Assembly: GCA_009823395.1 (NCBI GenBank)
Contig: CM020506.1
Location: 2,717,501-2,781,500 of the forward strand
Reading direction: 5' to 3'
Source of the DNA: Thamnaconus septentrionalis
Lineage: Eukaryota; Chordata; Actinopteri; Tetraodontiformes; Monacanthidae
DNA: 64,000 bases
A program made the translations under genes and the position numbers. Positions 34,917 through 49,900 of this stretch are shown here, one piece after another. The notes below the pieces were generated by a model, which was not told where the DNA came from, ran no database searches, and worked only from the letters and a program-made list of their open reading frames with translations. How positions within the stretch are numbered: position 1 is the first letter of the stretch; each line of letters starts with the position of its first letter.

Positions 34917-37900
34917 CGTGTGCGTGTGCACGCAGCAAACACAGCACAGTGCTCCTTCAGCGCAACACTTGTGCAAATCCATGAGTACATGTTTGAAAGG
35001 TCCATTAGCAATGTTTGAATTGTAAACGTTTTGGTGAATCCATTATATTTCCATTGCCACACTTCTTCTCTTATTCGCATGCGGAGGAGGCAAATGCGAA
35101 CGCTTAATTTTTCACTGCAATGTCTGTAAATGACCATTAGAAAAACTGCATAAATGCTGGAGTTTTGACATGCTCCCCTAGGCGGCAATGGAATGTAACG
35201 CTGTCACTTTGGGTTCATTTTTGCGGGGCAAGACTTGACACATTTGAACGCCAAGTGAAGAGTATAGGCAAAACAGGAAATGAAGCAAATGTACCAGCAG
35301 TGAATCTTGACAGATTTCTGCTCATCTTGTGCCGTGGAGCCTAAGTCTTCTGTTAATGCTGCAAATTATGACATGATTACTTTGTGCTAATGAACAGAAT
35401 AATTCAAGTCATTTAACAAAATCGTCCAAGAACAGTGCAGAGTGGTAGGCGTCACTACTTTCTTCGCTACATATTATGAGTACTCAGAGTACACAAACCA
35501 TCACTTTAATGTGACAATTTTCACATGAGGGGGCAATATCTTTTTGCTCAGTTAAAAAAACAGACTTGAAAAGCAATAAATAGTACTCAGTCTTTTTAAC
35601 TTGAGTTAAATAAAATGCAGTACTGTTTCCCCAAGACTACGGTGGCAGTATTGTATTATTTATTGGGGACCTAGCTGACTTTAGGGCATGTCAGATCTGC
35701 TGTGTAACTAAGCCAGCATCATCACACGCAAAACCCAAAGGTAGATTAAGGTAGATCTAATTTTAACCAGCTTACCACAAATGCTGCTTCATAATTTAGG
35801 CATTCGGTGAAGTTCTGCACTTTTGAAGATTCCACTGGATCAGTGGTTCTCAAACTTTCTCTGTCACGCCCCACCTTGGAGGAAGAAAATCTTTCATGCT
35901 CCCCCAGGGCTAGAAGCCCCAAATTTGACGTGGCTGTGTCTTGAGGGATCCCGATGAACCTGCAAGTGGTCCCATGTCTCTAGGACAAAGTTGACTTTTG
36001 ACCCCATAGACTTGCATGGCATTAGGGTTAGCGATAAGGCTGGAATTAGGGTTAGGGTTAGGGTTACTGCAGGAATTAGGGTTAGGGTTTCGGGGTTCCT
36101 CATGGGCTAGAAGCCCCAAATTTGACGTGGCTGTGTCTTGAGGGATCCCGATGAACCTGCAAGTGGTCCCATGTCTCTAGGACAAAGTTGACTTTTGACC
36201 CCATAGACTTGCATGGCATTAGGGTTAGCGATAAGGCTGGAATTAGGGTTAGGGTTAGGGTTACTGCAGGAATTAGGGTTAGGGTTTCGGTGGTTCCTCA
36301 TGGGCTAGAAGCCCCAAATTTGACGTGGCTGTGTCTTGAGGGATCCCGATGAACCTGCAAGTGGTCCCATGTCTCTAGGACAAAGTTGACTTTTGACCCC
36401 ATAGACTTGCATGGCATTAGGGTTAGCGATAAGGCTGGAATTAGGGTTAGGGTTAGGGTTACTGCAGGAATTAGGGTTAGGGTTTGGGGTTCCTCATGGG
36501 CTAGAAGCCCCAAATTTGACGTGGCTGTGTCTTGAGGGATCCCGATGAACCTGCAAGTGGTCCCATGTCTCTAGGACAAAGTTGACTTTTGACCCCATAG
36601 ACTTGCATGGCATTAGGGTTAGCGATAAGGCTGGAATTAGGGTTAGGGTTAGGGTTACTGCAGGAATTAGGGTTAGGGTTTGGGGTTCCTCATGGGCTAG
36701 AAGCCCCAAATTTGACGTGGCTGTGTCTTGAGGGATCCCGATGAACCTGCAAGTGGTCCCATGTCTCTAGGACAAAGTTGACTTTTGACCCCATAGACTT
36801 GCATGGCATTAGGGTTAGCGATAAGGCTGGAATTAGGGTTAGGGTTAGGGTTACTGCAGGAATTAGGGTTAGGGTTTCGGGGTTCCTCATGGGCTAGAAG
36901 CCCCAAATTTGACGTGGCTGTGTCTTGAGGGATCCCGATGAACCTGCAAGTGGTCCCATGTCTCTAGGACAAAGTTGACTTTTGACCCCATAGACTTGCA
37001 TGGCATTAGGGTTAGCGATAAGGCTGGAATTAGGGTTAGGGTTAGGGTTACTGCAGGAATTAGGGTTAGGGTTTCGGGGTTCCTCATGGGCTAGAAGCCC
37101 CAAATTTGACGTGGCTGTGTCTTGAGGGATCCCGATCAACCTGCAAGTGGCCCCATGTCTCTAGGACAAAGTTGACTTTTGACCCCATAGACTTGCATGG
37201 CATTAGGGCAGTGGTTCTCAAACTTTCTCTGTCACGCCCCACCTTGGAGGAAGAAAATTTTCATGCCCCCCGTCAAATATTTGTCCATCCTGTGTACCTG
37301 AACAGCGTTTTTCTTAGCTACAACTTACTGAACCCTTTTTGTTAATTGTTCCGCTGTGGAAAAAGTTACAACGTGAAAACATTAGTTCCCCCGGGCGCCC
37401 CGTCTCCCTCCCGCCCGGTTTTCGCGCCCACCCAGACGTGACTCTGCGCCCCCGACGGGGGAAACACTGCAGTGGATCAATCATTTCCCATTACTGTTTT
37501 ACAACAGAAGTGAAAGTATTTTGAAACCAGCCAAAACTGTAGCTATGTTGTCACTTGCCGAGCATATAAACCTCCTGACAAAAAATATTTTTTGTTGTAA
37601 ATAGTATTAAAGCAGAGGAGTTTTGATCAGTTAATTACTTAATTGTCACAATGCCACTCAATAAATTTCAATATCGACTTCCCATCTGCGCATGCAGCAC
37701 ACAGATTCTCTTTGGAGAGTTTTCTCTGTTGTGTATTTCTCACACCGCAACTCGCCAGTATGTGTGATGGGAATGTGAGAAAGTGAGACGACTGAAGCCT
37801 CCAGTGACACTGTGTTCAAAGGCCAGGGACAGTTAATGGTTCTGGTTTGTGGGAGGTGGTTCTATCATCCACATGGCTGCTTTTTTAATGACTTTGTTTT

Positions 37901-40900
37901 GTGCATCCTGCCTCTACGGCTCCGTCGCCGTGAGACTTGCTTGTTTGATCACCTAGCACTTTGTCCTATTTTTCTTCCCTGCTCCTGCCTACCAATCCTG
38001 ATTGTTATCTTCAAGAATAAGGACGCCAGTAGCAAAATAAGAAAACAATATAGGAGATTGAGATCCAATATGTGTTTTATCTATTTTGTTCGCTAGAAGA
38101 AAATATGTGGTGTTATTGTCGAGATATAGTCACAAGCCCAGGCATTGTCTCTCCCCAGTCTGAAGTCACGTGCACGCTGTGCTATCAGAGCTCAAGGAAA
38201 CCCACTGTCTTCACACCTGCCACCCTAACATCATAGCAGCAGCACTCTGGGAAGCAAGCCTGACCTTTTCTGGGCTGCCTGTAAATGATGCATCATCGTC
38301 TCCTGTCTCCAATGAGGCAAGAAATGCAGTGAAACAACAAGCGCGTTTATCAGCTCCTTACCTTTTGGTGGATCATATTGCGGGGGAAACTGATGGGTTA
38401 CATGGCCTAAAGGGGAGCACCAACTTGAAAGTAGAGGGTAAAGCGCATGGAAAGCTCTGAGGAAAGGATTCTACCACGATTGTAACAATAAATGTTTGGT
38501 TATGTAAGAATGAGGATGAGCGAACTACTGACACTACTGAGGTTTGAGTCTAGACAGGTGAACCTGAAATAGCGCGAAGCGAGTTTGTTGTAGAGAGGTT
38601 TAAAAATGACCTGGTCCTTGTTATTAGTCAGAGCCGAAGCTCGCAGGGAGACAGTCAAACAGCAAAGATAATAGATCTGAAGTTGAGTGTTTGGATGGAT
38701 TATGAAAGTGAGGAGGCAGCTTCTCCGAACATCACTGATCTTTAGGTCAAAATGTCCAGGCATGTCTGTCCTCGTCATTGCCTGACAATAAAAACAAGAG
38801 ACAGAGGCTGTGAAATGAAATCCAAAGAAACAGATTTTTAATTGTAACTGCAATTCTTATTGTATCTTTGCAATAAATTTTGTCCTTGCAGCCACCGAGA
38901 TTTCAGAGCACAACCTGAGCGGTCCACCCACAGAAAGGCAGTCTCAAGCATCTTCTCTTTTTATAACTAATCCAATATTGAGTGCTGTACATTTGTAATG
39001 CAGCACTAAAACACTGCAACAGTTATAGACCTTTGTAGCTTTTAGAAATGAGAAAATCTTATGTTGCTCAGTAACTCAACTCTGTTGTCCTGGTGATTGG
39101 GCAGATCTAAGCCACCAAATTGAAAGTGTGCTTCTTAAAGGTTGGACGTCATTCCCCATAGGCATCCATCGGTGCACTATAGGACGGTGCAGTCGATCAA
39201 AAACAGGCAGAGACAGCAAATGTTTTGTTTGTTTCCCTGCAATTCTCCAAAAAACACATACCAGTCTGTAACTCACTTGGCAGTGTCTGACAAATCAATA
39301 TCCATTTATCTTCTGACAGAGCGGAGAGAGTGGAGAGTTAAGTGCAGCACCGTCAATTGACAACACAAGATCATTTGTGTGTGGTTCCATTGGTTTCATT
39401 AGAACGATAAACAGTTATATCTTGTCCCTAGAGAGGAGTCCATTAAATAATAGAGGGAGGGCTAACAATACACAGCTGATTCTCAGGAGAGCATGGCAGA
39501 TAGTCACAGTGGAGGAGAAATAAGCTGTGACCAATACTTAGGTGGAGATTCAACGTTGGCCATACCGGGCATGGGTTGTGCTGTCGCCTGTCAAGTGTAC
39601 TAGTTTTTCATCGACCAGAGTTTTCAGTACTTAAACTCATGGTGCATATGCGCATAGTGAAACCAACAACAATTCTATTCTAGAAAAAAAGCCCATATCT
39701 TAAAAGTGCAACAAAAAAAAATCAGTTGTCACTGAACAATGAAAACATCTTCATACTTTAACACCAACAGTAAATGACTAAACTTCTGACTTCAGGAAAA
39801 AAAATAGAGTGGAACTCCAGCAGCTCTTTAGTCATTTCATGATCTCACTATTATGTATAAATAATAAATTGTCCTTTATGTGCATGTTACTTACCCAGCT
39901 CATTTTCAATGGGTCAGTGGTGACATAAAACTCTGGTGAAAAGAGTTTGGTGAAAAGAAGGAAATACGCTTCATTATCCAACAAACCAAAAGGGGCAAAG
40001 TGGACTACAATTTAAACAGACCAGATGGTGCTGTTAAATAATTAAAAAAAAATATATATAACCAAAAGAGACTCTTAAAAAAAAAACTGAGAAAAAAAAC
40101 AAGAGCTTTCAGTCTAGAACGAAAAATGGGTAAAGTAAACTGCCGTCCGGTGATTGGGGAACTCGATTGGCTCTGTGGCAGGCTGCAGGGGGTGTTGAAG
40201 CTTGGGAGCGGGACTCAGCACACCAATCACCGTCAGACAGGTTAGCAGGCAGGGCACCAATGGGATGCTAGCGAAGGCACACTTGAATCTGCATAGACTG
40301 ACAAGGTAAGTGGCACAGAGGGAGCGGGCGAGACGGCTGGTGGCTGTAACAGTGCATCACAAGATATTGATTTCTCAAACAACTTTGAAACGCGAGACCA
40401 ATTTACTCAAAGAACTCTTTGTTTGCGGCAGTATTGCATGGACCGGCTTTAAATTGGTGTGACATCGACTTGTCAGATTGGACACAGTGTTTGCAGGCAG
40501 AAGGCTTCTTCTGAAGAAAGCTTCTGCTATGCTGTCGATAATTCAAGGTGTTCCTCTGGGCTGTGTTTCAGTGCCACTTCTTTTCATTCTTTTTTGTCAA
40601 TAATCTCAATTCAATTTCTCGAATTATGGATTATCTTCCTAAAATGACAGGAGTGTTTTAATATACTTCTCTTCACCACCTCGAGGTCAGGATCCATGAA
40701 TAATGAGTGAAAGAATCATATAAGTTTATGTTGATCCACAGAATATTTTTGATTTATGACTTGTCATAAATGTAGAAGGAAAAAAAGCTATATTGTTTTC
40801 AAATACATAATTTCATCCATAGATTATGGCTTCAATGTGCACTTCCCAGTTATGTCTATAAAAAGATGCTTGATTGCATCCAATCCCTATGGGCCATCTA

Positions 40901-43900
40901 TGAAGTGCTTTATTAGACTCTTGTAGACTTGGAAGTTTCATTAAGCTTCTCTGTTGGAAACAACTTGGTGCACTTTGTTTTTCACCACAATATGATTTTC
41001 TCATTTTTGGCCATTAATTAGTTTGGCTCCATGATTTTATGACAATTTTTCAAAAATATTTTTCAAAAATATATATATAAATGTATGTTTTAAGCTACAA
41101 AAGTAGGTTCTCTCCAGTGTTGTCCTGCCCTCTGAACTACTTTTGTGATAACAAAAGTAAATGTGATCATTAAAATTTCATTTGCAAGAATCTTACTGTG
41201 ACACTCTTATAAACTCATTTAACTTTAATCCACAGTTCTTTTGTTCTGCCAGTGTGCATACAAGGATGACTGTAATGGGCATTTTTCAGGACAAACTTTT
41301 ATTCACAGTCCAATTAACTTGTTCTTTGATTATTATGGCCAAGCAGGGAGCTTTTATGTCTTACCATTTGTGCTTTTTCCGAGTGTTGCTGTTCCGGATG
41401 TCCTGATTCAAGTGTATTGACATAAAGTACTTGCTAAAGCCTGCACCAATGTCCTATCATCGTCTGTATTGTTTTAATTCTCAATTAATCAGATCATTCC
41501 AGCCAGAAATTGTAGTTTGCTGGAACAAACTGCTGTACATTGCTTTGCAGTTGTTGTTGGTGGTGTTGTCTGTACCTGTATGCAAAGGCAATGCAAAGGG
41601 TTGCCAGGTAGGGCAACATACAAATCAATTCTATAGGATTCGTTGTGGAAACCCCAGAATGAATCAGCCGAAAGAAAAGAAGAAAAGATATTTTAACAAA
41701 ATTAACATACAACATTTTTATGGTCTACATGTTTGAAGACAACCTAACAGAAATGTGTTAAGGTATCAAACATGTTATGCTTGGCTTAGCTTATCAATAA
41801 CAAAATGCCATTCCAGCCAACAGACAGCATCTCAAAAAAAGCTTTTATTGCATTTTATTTTCACATGACATTGCCATCACACTTACACCACTGACACCAA
41901 TGATGGATACGTTTAATTTGCACAATCATGTTTCAAAAAAGCCAGACTTGGATGCATTTAGGTAGATTTAGCGTCCCTGTTTTTTGCACTTGTCCTGCTT
42001 TTTACCAGAGCAGGATAGTTGTGTTAAGATGTATACACCCTCGTATGCATGATTCATATCTGATTACTGAGTCATCTTGGCAGTGATGGCCCTGTGATGT
42101 GCGACGTGTACAACACAGCTGCCACCATCAACAAATGGGGAAAAAAAAAACGAGAGCACTGTCCTTCAGGTGCCACAGCAAGTGGCAGTTTCCTCCCTGA
42201 GATATTCCAGATAGTGGAGGCGTGTCTCTTGAAACCTTAATGAAGGATCCGAAACCATGAACACATTCAACGTACGACAATCACAAGTCAAACAAACACC
42301 TTGACGTTTGCGCTCCGACATTCATACCTTTGTGTTCCATTTGTACCTTGTGCAGCGTGACAAATGGACCTCCTGCAGCAGGCGCCGGCGTCCTATTTGT
42401 GTTTCACAGATTGCCGTGACCCTATAAATTGTAACCCTCTTGTTGCAAGAATCCTTTTAGCCAAGCCTGGCTAATCCGTCTCCCTCTCTCCATTGTTTAT
42501 TTTTTTCCCTCCAGATTTTCCGCCGAGCAGACAAAAACGGTAAGCACTGAACGTTCTCTGTGATGCAGAATTTGTCGCTGTGCATGATTGTTGTCTTCTC
42601 TTTGATGCGCTGCCGATTTGCATGGGAGCATCTTTTTGTTTTCGTGCGCCAGATTAACAGTTTCCTGGCAGAGAACAGTGTGACATGATGTTAGACAAAG
42701 GACAACGGCCAAGATTTTGTGAGTCCCCTGTTACACAGTGTCTCGGTCAACAGGCCTATGAGCTGGCATGTGTGCGAGTGGCTGTCCACCGTTTATTTAG
42801 GCCTGGGCGGCAGGATGGTCTGATTGCTGGGATGACGGTACGGAGGTATTCAAAATCAAAAGGGGTTTTGACGACGTCTAAGGTTGTTGCAACACCCCGA
42901 CGCCATGTTTCGTCACCAGAAAATGGAACGCAACGCATTCTAGAGATTGTATAGTGATGAATTTCCTTTGTTGCTTTCATTTTTCGTTCGGCAGCCTGCT
43001 CTTCACTTTTTTTCCCCCCAATGGCTTTGTAGATTTAAACAAATCCTTGGCTATTTCTTCCGCGGCAGCACATTTTCATTAAGACAAAGAGCCACTCTCA
43101 CCTTGTGGTTTGTTGAATGCACGGACACATTGTACTTTGTAATTCTCCGAGACTGTCATCCATATTATTCCCTTTCCTCTGAAGCCTTTTGGAGTCAGTC
43201 CTGCTGCTCAAAAAAATGTCACATTCTCGCTATTGGATGCCTTCACCGGCCTTTTAAGTTGCGACACTGATATTTGTCTTCATTTCCTCTGCTGGTGCTT
43301 TTGGAAGAGATATTCATTGCTTTTCAGCACCAGATAAAAAGAAAGTACCAAAACAAACCAACAGGGAATGGACATCACTGTGACATTGATGCATTCACAT
43401 GAACTGTAATTATGCTGCTTCCACAGCAATTACTTCTCAGCATCTCTTAACCTTTGCTTTGACGAGTCTTGTGCGCAATGAATCGTTTTTTTTTTTTGGT
43501 TGGAGGGGCGGCAATTATATTCGAAGCTAGGTTTTTATCATAATGAGCTCAGTGGAGAAGACTGTCATCACTGAAAGAGCTAGTGAGAAGCGAAGAACAG
43601 TATTCATATACAATCAAAGCACATAGAATATGCTACGCTGCGTTCGCTGCCCTTCATCTCCTGGTAATAAAGGCCTCTGGGAGCAGACATGTGGCAGAAT
43701 ATTCACAGTAATAAATCTTTCCTTTTTCTGTTTATGCCTCTTGTTTAATGTGCTGCACCATGTACTTAGCAAACACCGTAAAGTTCAAAATTTAATTTCA
43801 CTTAGAGCTGCCGAGAATTGTTCCGAACTTTCTGCTTAGGATTTTTATTCTCCTCAGTTGCTTTCAATCCTATCACATTCTTCCTCAGAACATGGTTTAC

Positions 43901-46900
43901 ATAGAATCAGATTCCTTAAATCAGATCGCTCAAGATGTTGATCCAGAAAACGGATGGATCAACATGGATGGGGTCCATCCACAGATGTTTTGAACCGGAT
44001 CAAAAGATATCTGGTTATCCAGGTATCCTTCTGACGTAGTGCTGTGACAGACTGTGTTTGCGTTTCCAAGCACTCTGACAGCAGCATCCTGATCAAGCTG
44101 CAGCTGTCACATTGATTTCTTCCTAGGACCAAAACTGACCTCATTTCAGCCCACCGAAAGGAGATGCATGATAATGTTTTTTTGTTTTTTTCAGTATAGA
44201 TTTGGATTAGACAGATATCCTTTAACTGACCTTGGCTCTTGCCATCCCAATTACCTTCCATTACCCAGTTACGCTGGCTTTCATGTGCATTTTGGTTTTG
44301 TCTGATTTTATCGATCCATCTCTCCATCTCTCCATCTATCTATCTATCTATTTTACATTGTGTGGGGGCATTGTGCATCTTTCCTCTTTTTGGTCTTTTA
44401 TCTGCCCAGATACATCTATATAGTATAATGTATAGCTACTTCTAGCATAATGTAATGTAGCAATTACATGATGTCAACAATGTACAATTTTTTTAATTTT
44501 TTTTTACAAAGTAATTTGCTTAGCGTTGAGATGGACAGAAGGCTAGTGTCATCACAGAACGTGTATTTAAGTTCATTTTGAACTCACAGTCGAGGTAAAA
44601 TCACCAAGTGTTCGCTAACTGACTCTGCGGCATGCAGTGGAAATCCTGAGAATAATTAGCCACACATACCCGAAGTGGGTCATCGCCTAATTGGCAAAGC
44701 GGTCACAGATCGCCAATCTTGTCCGCATTCATTATGCGCTCTTGCTGTAATTACTGCATATAATACTTTGAGTGTGTGTATTTGCCTGCGTGTGTGTGTT
44801 TTTTTTTTGTTGGGTTTTTTTAAAAAAAAAAGCTTAAAACAACTTTGCTGGAAGTTGATTGTGTCATTTCTTCACATATTGGATTTCCCACGAAGACGTA
44901 GAGCACAGCTTTTCTGGAGTGACAGTGTTTAATGAAGCGGGCTTCTCCCTGGGCTCTGCTCCAACGAGGAGGAACAGTCCAGCGAGCCTTCAACCATTTG
45001 TGTAGTGGAGGATGGAGAATCTGAAAAGTGACACGCTCTCAGAAAATGTAGGATTCAAGGCGAAAAAGGCAGCTTTTATATGCACAGCACACCATCCATA
45101 TGGCCGAGAGGAAGTGGAGCGCCGACGCTAAGAATACCAGTATCTGAGGTGGCTTCGGTTTGCAGAAGAGCCTTTAAGTCAACCATAAAAAGACGCGATA
45201 GAGCTCAACTAGTAGGCTCTGATCCATTCATGGGAATTTATAAACCACTTAGGAGAGGCTGCAGTGGGACTAACCTTTGGAGAGTTAAGAGCGCGGCCTA
45301 CTTTGTGCCCTACTTTGAGCAACTTTCTCACTCGCTCGTCTGGTTCTTGTTTACACTGATACTTCATGGACACTTCAGGGGAATCTGCCCATTTTTTGAC
45401 TAAAGTGTGGCAGAGGAGAGGCGCTTGTCTTTCTTTGTCATCTTCACACTGTCTTGGGTTTAGGAATTTGCTACACAATATGTTGTGTTTTGTTTGACTC
45501 AACCCCACCATAATCCGTGGTTGAAAATAAATCAGTGGAGATTCATGGTGCTATGACACCCCAGGAACAAGTCTACAATACAATATCAATGGATTGACCG
45601 AAAAATGACTTTGACGTTTACAATAATTGAGAAGCTACATTTTATGTAACTGTTGCTTTATTGTGAATGTATGAATTGTTTTGAGGCAATGGCCTCCAAT
45701 TTTAACCATTTTGTTGGAATGGAAATTAGGATTACTCATCTTTTTACGGCCTACAAAGTCAAATCAATATTTTTGATATACTTTTATTGCTGTATTATTG
45801 GATGCATTTTTCAAGTTTCATCACCATCGCATCATTCAGCGCACCTGCTGCATGCTTTCCTGATATGTAGCACTACAGCACCTCTCTAAAATCTTTTGAA
45901 GGGACAAATATAGACAAATATAGTTTCATAATTTGTCCGTGTTGGTCTGGGCAGAGCTCATCTGCGTGGAGTCGAGGCCAAGTCTCGATTATGCAAATTC
46001 AGTAGGACGGCGTGTCCGTCGACCACCCATGTGGTTTCCATTTCGCTCTCTGATGTCCATGGAGAGGAGATCACCTTCATATGCCAATTTTCCTACTGGC
46101 ATGGCATGGATTAGGTGTTGGAGCAAGTGTGCCTCCATGTGCACAGGTCTTCAGACCACACTGTGCGTTCGTTGTCGGTGGAGCTCAACCCTTAAATCAG
46201 AGCATGGCTGCACACACTAGATCCTGAAGTTATAACAACGGCACCACTGACACTAATTAACCCTTTATAGAGCGAAGAACCATTTCTGCTCACTTCCAGA
46301 GGCATATTATTACTCACAATAATATAATAATAAATATCACATGGACTGTTTTCTTGCTGCTGGCGAGATGAGGAGGTTTAAGTCGCTTGGTTTCTTGCGT
46401 CCATGCAGTGACTTGTTGTTGACTTGTTGTTTTTATACTATATCATGTACTGTTTGACTAATGAAAATGATTGTTCTTTCTGATTTATGAAACTGAATGA
46501 CTTATAAGAGTCACTCATGAAAAATTAGCTTCCCATATCTCGCTTTAACAATCTTTAGTTTTTAATATCTCTAAGAACCATATGGATAATAAATAGGATT
46601 CCATTTTACGTGGATATATTTGGCACCTAATGTGCTCTACGCTGGTGTAGAGTCCACCCATACATCCACCACTGTCTACATGTAAGCTATATTCTTACTA
46701 GCTCTTTAGTATTTAGTCCTTTGCCTGGCAAATGATGATATTTTATAGACCCATTTCAATCAAATAAAGACATGTTTTACAATTAAAGGGGCAAGAGCTG
46801 CAGGAGAATGAACAAGAGTCTGAAAAAAATTCATTTCAACCCACACACCATTATTTTCCAGAGTTCCTAAGAAAATACAATATTTTCAGATCATAATGGG

Positions 46901-49900
46901 AAAAAAAATCAAGCAGTTCACCGAGCAGATTCACTGAATTAGACATGAAAAGGGATACTGTGTATGAAGTGAGCTGACCTCTTTTAAAGTGGTGCCTTTG
47001 ACTTGACGCAACGCTCATCAAAAGTAATACAGCGCGGCGAGTGCAACCCGCATGTGCAGCTTAGTGTTAACTGGGTTTAGCATGAATAATTTAGAGCACT
47101 TTGTCACTTGAGGCATTGTTCCAAAACAAGGTTGTGTTTCTCCTTTCTCCTGACGCGAGATCACCTACAATTTTTGATCATTGCTCGATCCCGTTTGAAG
47201 GTCCATTTACAGTGAGAACACAACCAACACACCAACCACAACAAATAGCTTTGAATTTGTTCCGCCTGGCAACAGACACAAAATAGGTCAATATGGGCAT
47301 TGTGGTTTTATAACTGGTCTCCCTTTAATTTCTTTACTTAATTAATCTTTTTCTCCAGTTAATCTTAGATTAATTGGATTTCTAACAGCTTGAACACTAA
47401 AAAAAAAAAAAAAAAACAATAGAGCCAGTTGTCTAAAAAGCATTTGAGCTGCTGAATCCATAAACCCTTTGACTCAAGGTAAGAATAAAATTCAAGTAGA
47501 GAAACACCAAGGTGATAAAAAATAGACCTGTCTCTCTCCTAAGACACATAAATCAGAGCGAGGCAGCAGCCAAACAAGCACAGTGATGAATAATAGAAGT
47601 GGACAAAACGCGACAAATGTAAATACAGGGGTTCAGAGTGACGTCCGAGCAAGGACTCAATAACTTTCCGGTGTTGCATAAATCCATCTGTCCTTCAGCC
47701 TCACACTTGAGCACACCATTGCCATAATTCAACCGGGGAGAAAAAATGATTAAACCGGGAATCAGCAGCAGGAGTTGAACAGACGACCGCACAATGATGC
47801 TGCGATTTGATGCCATCTGTCACCGACCATCCCTGGAGGATCTGTCTTAGGTTGCCGCTCAGCATTTAATGTATGTAGAAAAGATTGGTCCCAAAATTAC
47901 TAGTGATGTTAATTCGATCTCTCAAGGATCCTTGGCACAGTGTTTTTCCAGTGATTTTTCACCAATAGGGGTCCTCAGCTAAACTGAATCAGGGTTTAAT
48001 AACCAATAGAGGGCAACCTTATTATTTTATTTGAAAGGGGCCGAGACTCTTGTTCGAGGCTCATACTTTTCGCTGTCATTCCTTTAGACGAGTAAGACAT
48101 TCATCCCTCAGCTGTCAGAATGAATGAGCGACGCTGCCGTCAGTCATCATTAGCCCATGCAAGTGAATTTTCCACCACGTTCTGCCTGGCTGCCGCTGCA
48201 GCACAATCTTCCTCGTCCACACGTACGTGGCTATTTTCGCCAATTACAAGTGGCATTTGACTTTCATCCACACGCAAGGGCAGAGCCGCCAGAGAGCTTT
48301 TGCAAAAGTCATTTGTCCTCACTCTGAAAGGACCAAGGACTCTGGTTCCGTGATATTTTTTTTTTTATCACGTGTTGCATTTCTTCATGCTACCCTAGTG
48401 TATAGAGTTCATAACCAAAATCAGTGCTGGTTTGAACATTTAAGCAGGACTTTCTCTGTTCAGGCAAATGTTCATCTAATCACTCGCTACAGCCAGGATT
48501 AGTAAACCCTTTGGGTTTCTTTTTGAATATGTTATATCAATAAAGTCAACACTGACATATATCCAGGACACACAGAGGACTTGAATATATCAAAATACAG
48601 AAAGAGATACTAAATAGATAGTATAAAATAATGTAATATATACACACACACACACACACACACCAATGTATGTGGATATGCTATTTTATTTTCCTTAATA
48701 ACTGGCGAACATTGACGTGGCCCTCTTGATTTATTGTTAGATAAAGGATTAATGACTGCAGTCAGGACTTCTCTCCTAGTTGAAGTGCAAACTAAACATA
48801 AGAACAAGTGAAGTCAAGCAAGTGGCGTAGAGGAGAGGAGACTACACATAATCCCTCCACTTGACGGCATACATCATCGTTTTCTTCGAGCACCATCTGT
48901 CACCACCGTCCCTCTGAGATGCTAATTGGCATCCAATGCATGCAAAAAAAAACAGGACTTCATTTAACTTCCTTTTATGTCAGTGGGTGTGATTTCCAAA
49001 AGGAACAGTCACATTCAAAACAACTGCTGTTTTGAAGTGCATTTCTCTTTGCTGTGTCTTTTAGTGCTGCACGAAAACATTTTGAGTCAAGGGTGGACCA
49101 AATAGAAACAGGTCAACAAAATAACTGCAGTTTTAACTTTTGAAAATAATACTTAAAAAAAAAAACTAAGTGGTTGAAGTGGTACATCTTAGAATTGTTT
49201 TAAAATATACTGGTGGAGGTATTCCTCCTGTAAAAAATGCTGACAATATGTATTCAGTGTAACTGGCAAGCTGTACAGGCATAACCAGTGGTTATGATCT
49301 TGTTGCCTTTCTATGGTCTCCTACCAGTCTGCCCAGCCCGACCTCTGACCTCTGACATTAACGAGGCATTTTCCTCCACGCAACTTCTGCTCACTGGACA
49401 TTTTCTCTTTTTGGGACCGTGACCTGTGAAGCCTAGAGATGGTTGTGATGATGTGAATATCCCAGTATATCTGCAGTTGGTGAAATGCTCAGACTGTCAA
49501 TCATCAACATCAACAAGCATGTTCACCACTTTCAAAATCACTTTTGTCCCTTTTCGTCACCCCCCTCTACTACTTGAGTTGTTGCTGCTTCATGTCGTTC
49601 TCACAACGTCTACATGCCTGAATGCATTGAGCTGCTGCCGTGTCGTGGTGTTTGTTTGTTTTTTCTTAACGCTTGACTCATCTCGGGGAAGGAAGGAAAT
49701 GCACCAGATAATCACAACTTACATTGTCAACGTCGCACCGTCCATCGTGAGAACTGTGACTCACGTGCGATGACAGCCGTGTTGGCGACGGTTCACCAGT
49801 GACGGATCGAGTGATGCTTTCACACCGCATTGATAAAGGTTAGCAGGATTCGTCATAAAGTCTGAGAAATGGAGAAGCGGTGTTCATTGCCAGGGCATTA

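Larger units (their letters stand above)
33493..42514 (+). other. necab3: necab3 intron 1 (9 kb)
   Basis: This intron contains a mixed (GT)n run (34880-34932), the hAT-like element with its telomere-motif array (35841-37469) and a GC-richer patch with four CCAAT boxes (40153-40261). I see no exon with homology on either strand. Confidence 0.6.

Noticed and set aside
35894..37139. Series of near-identical minus-strand small ORFs
   Set aside because: They arise from the tandem repeat unit and its TTAGGG blocks; each ends in the same way and none has a start context or homology.
35910..37208. CRISPR-like regular array
   Set aside because: The units are adjacent without spacers and the context is a vertebrate intron.
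35841..37469. Chromosome end or telomere
   Set aside because: The TTAGGG runs are only two to three hexamers long inside a 197-bp unit and lie in an intron of an intact gene.
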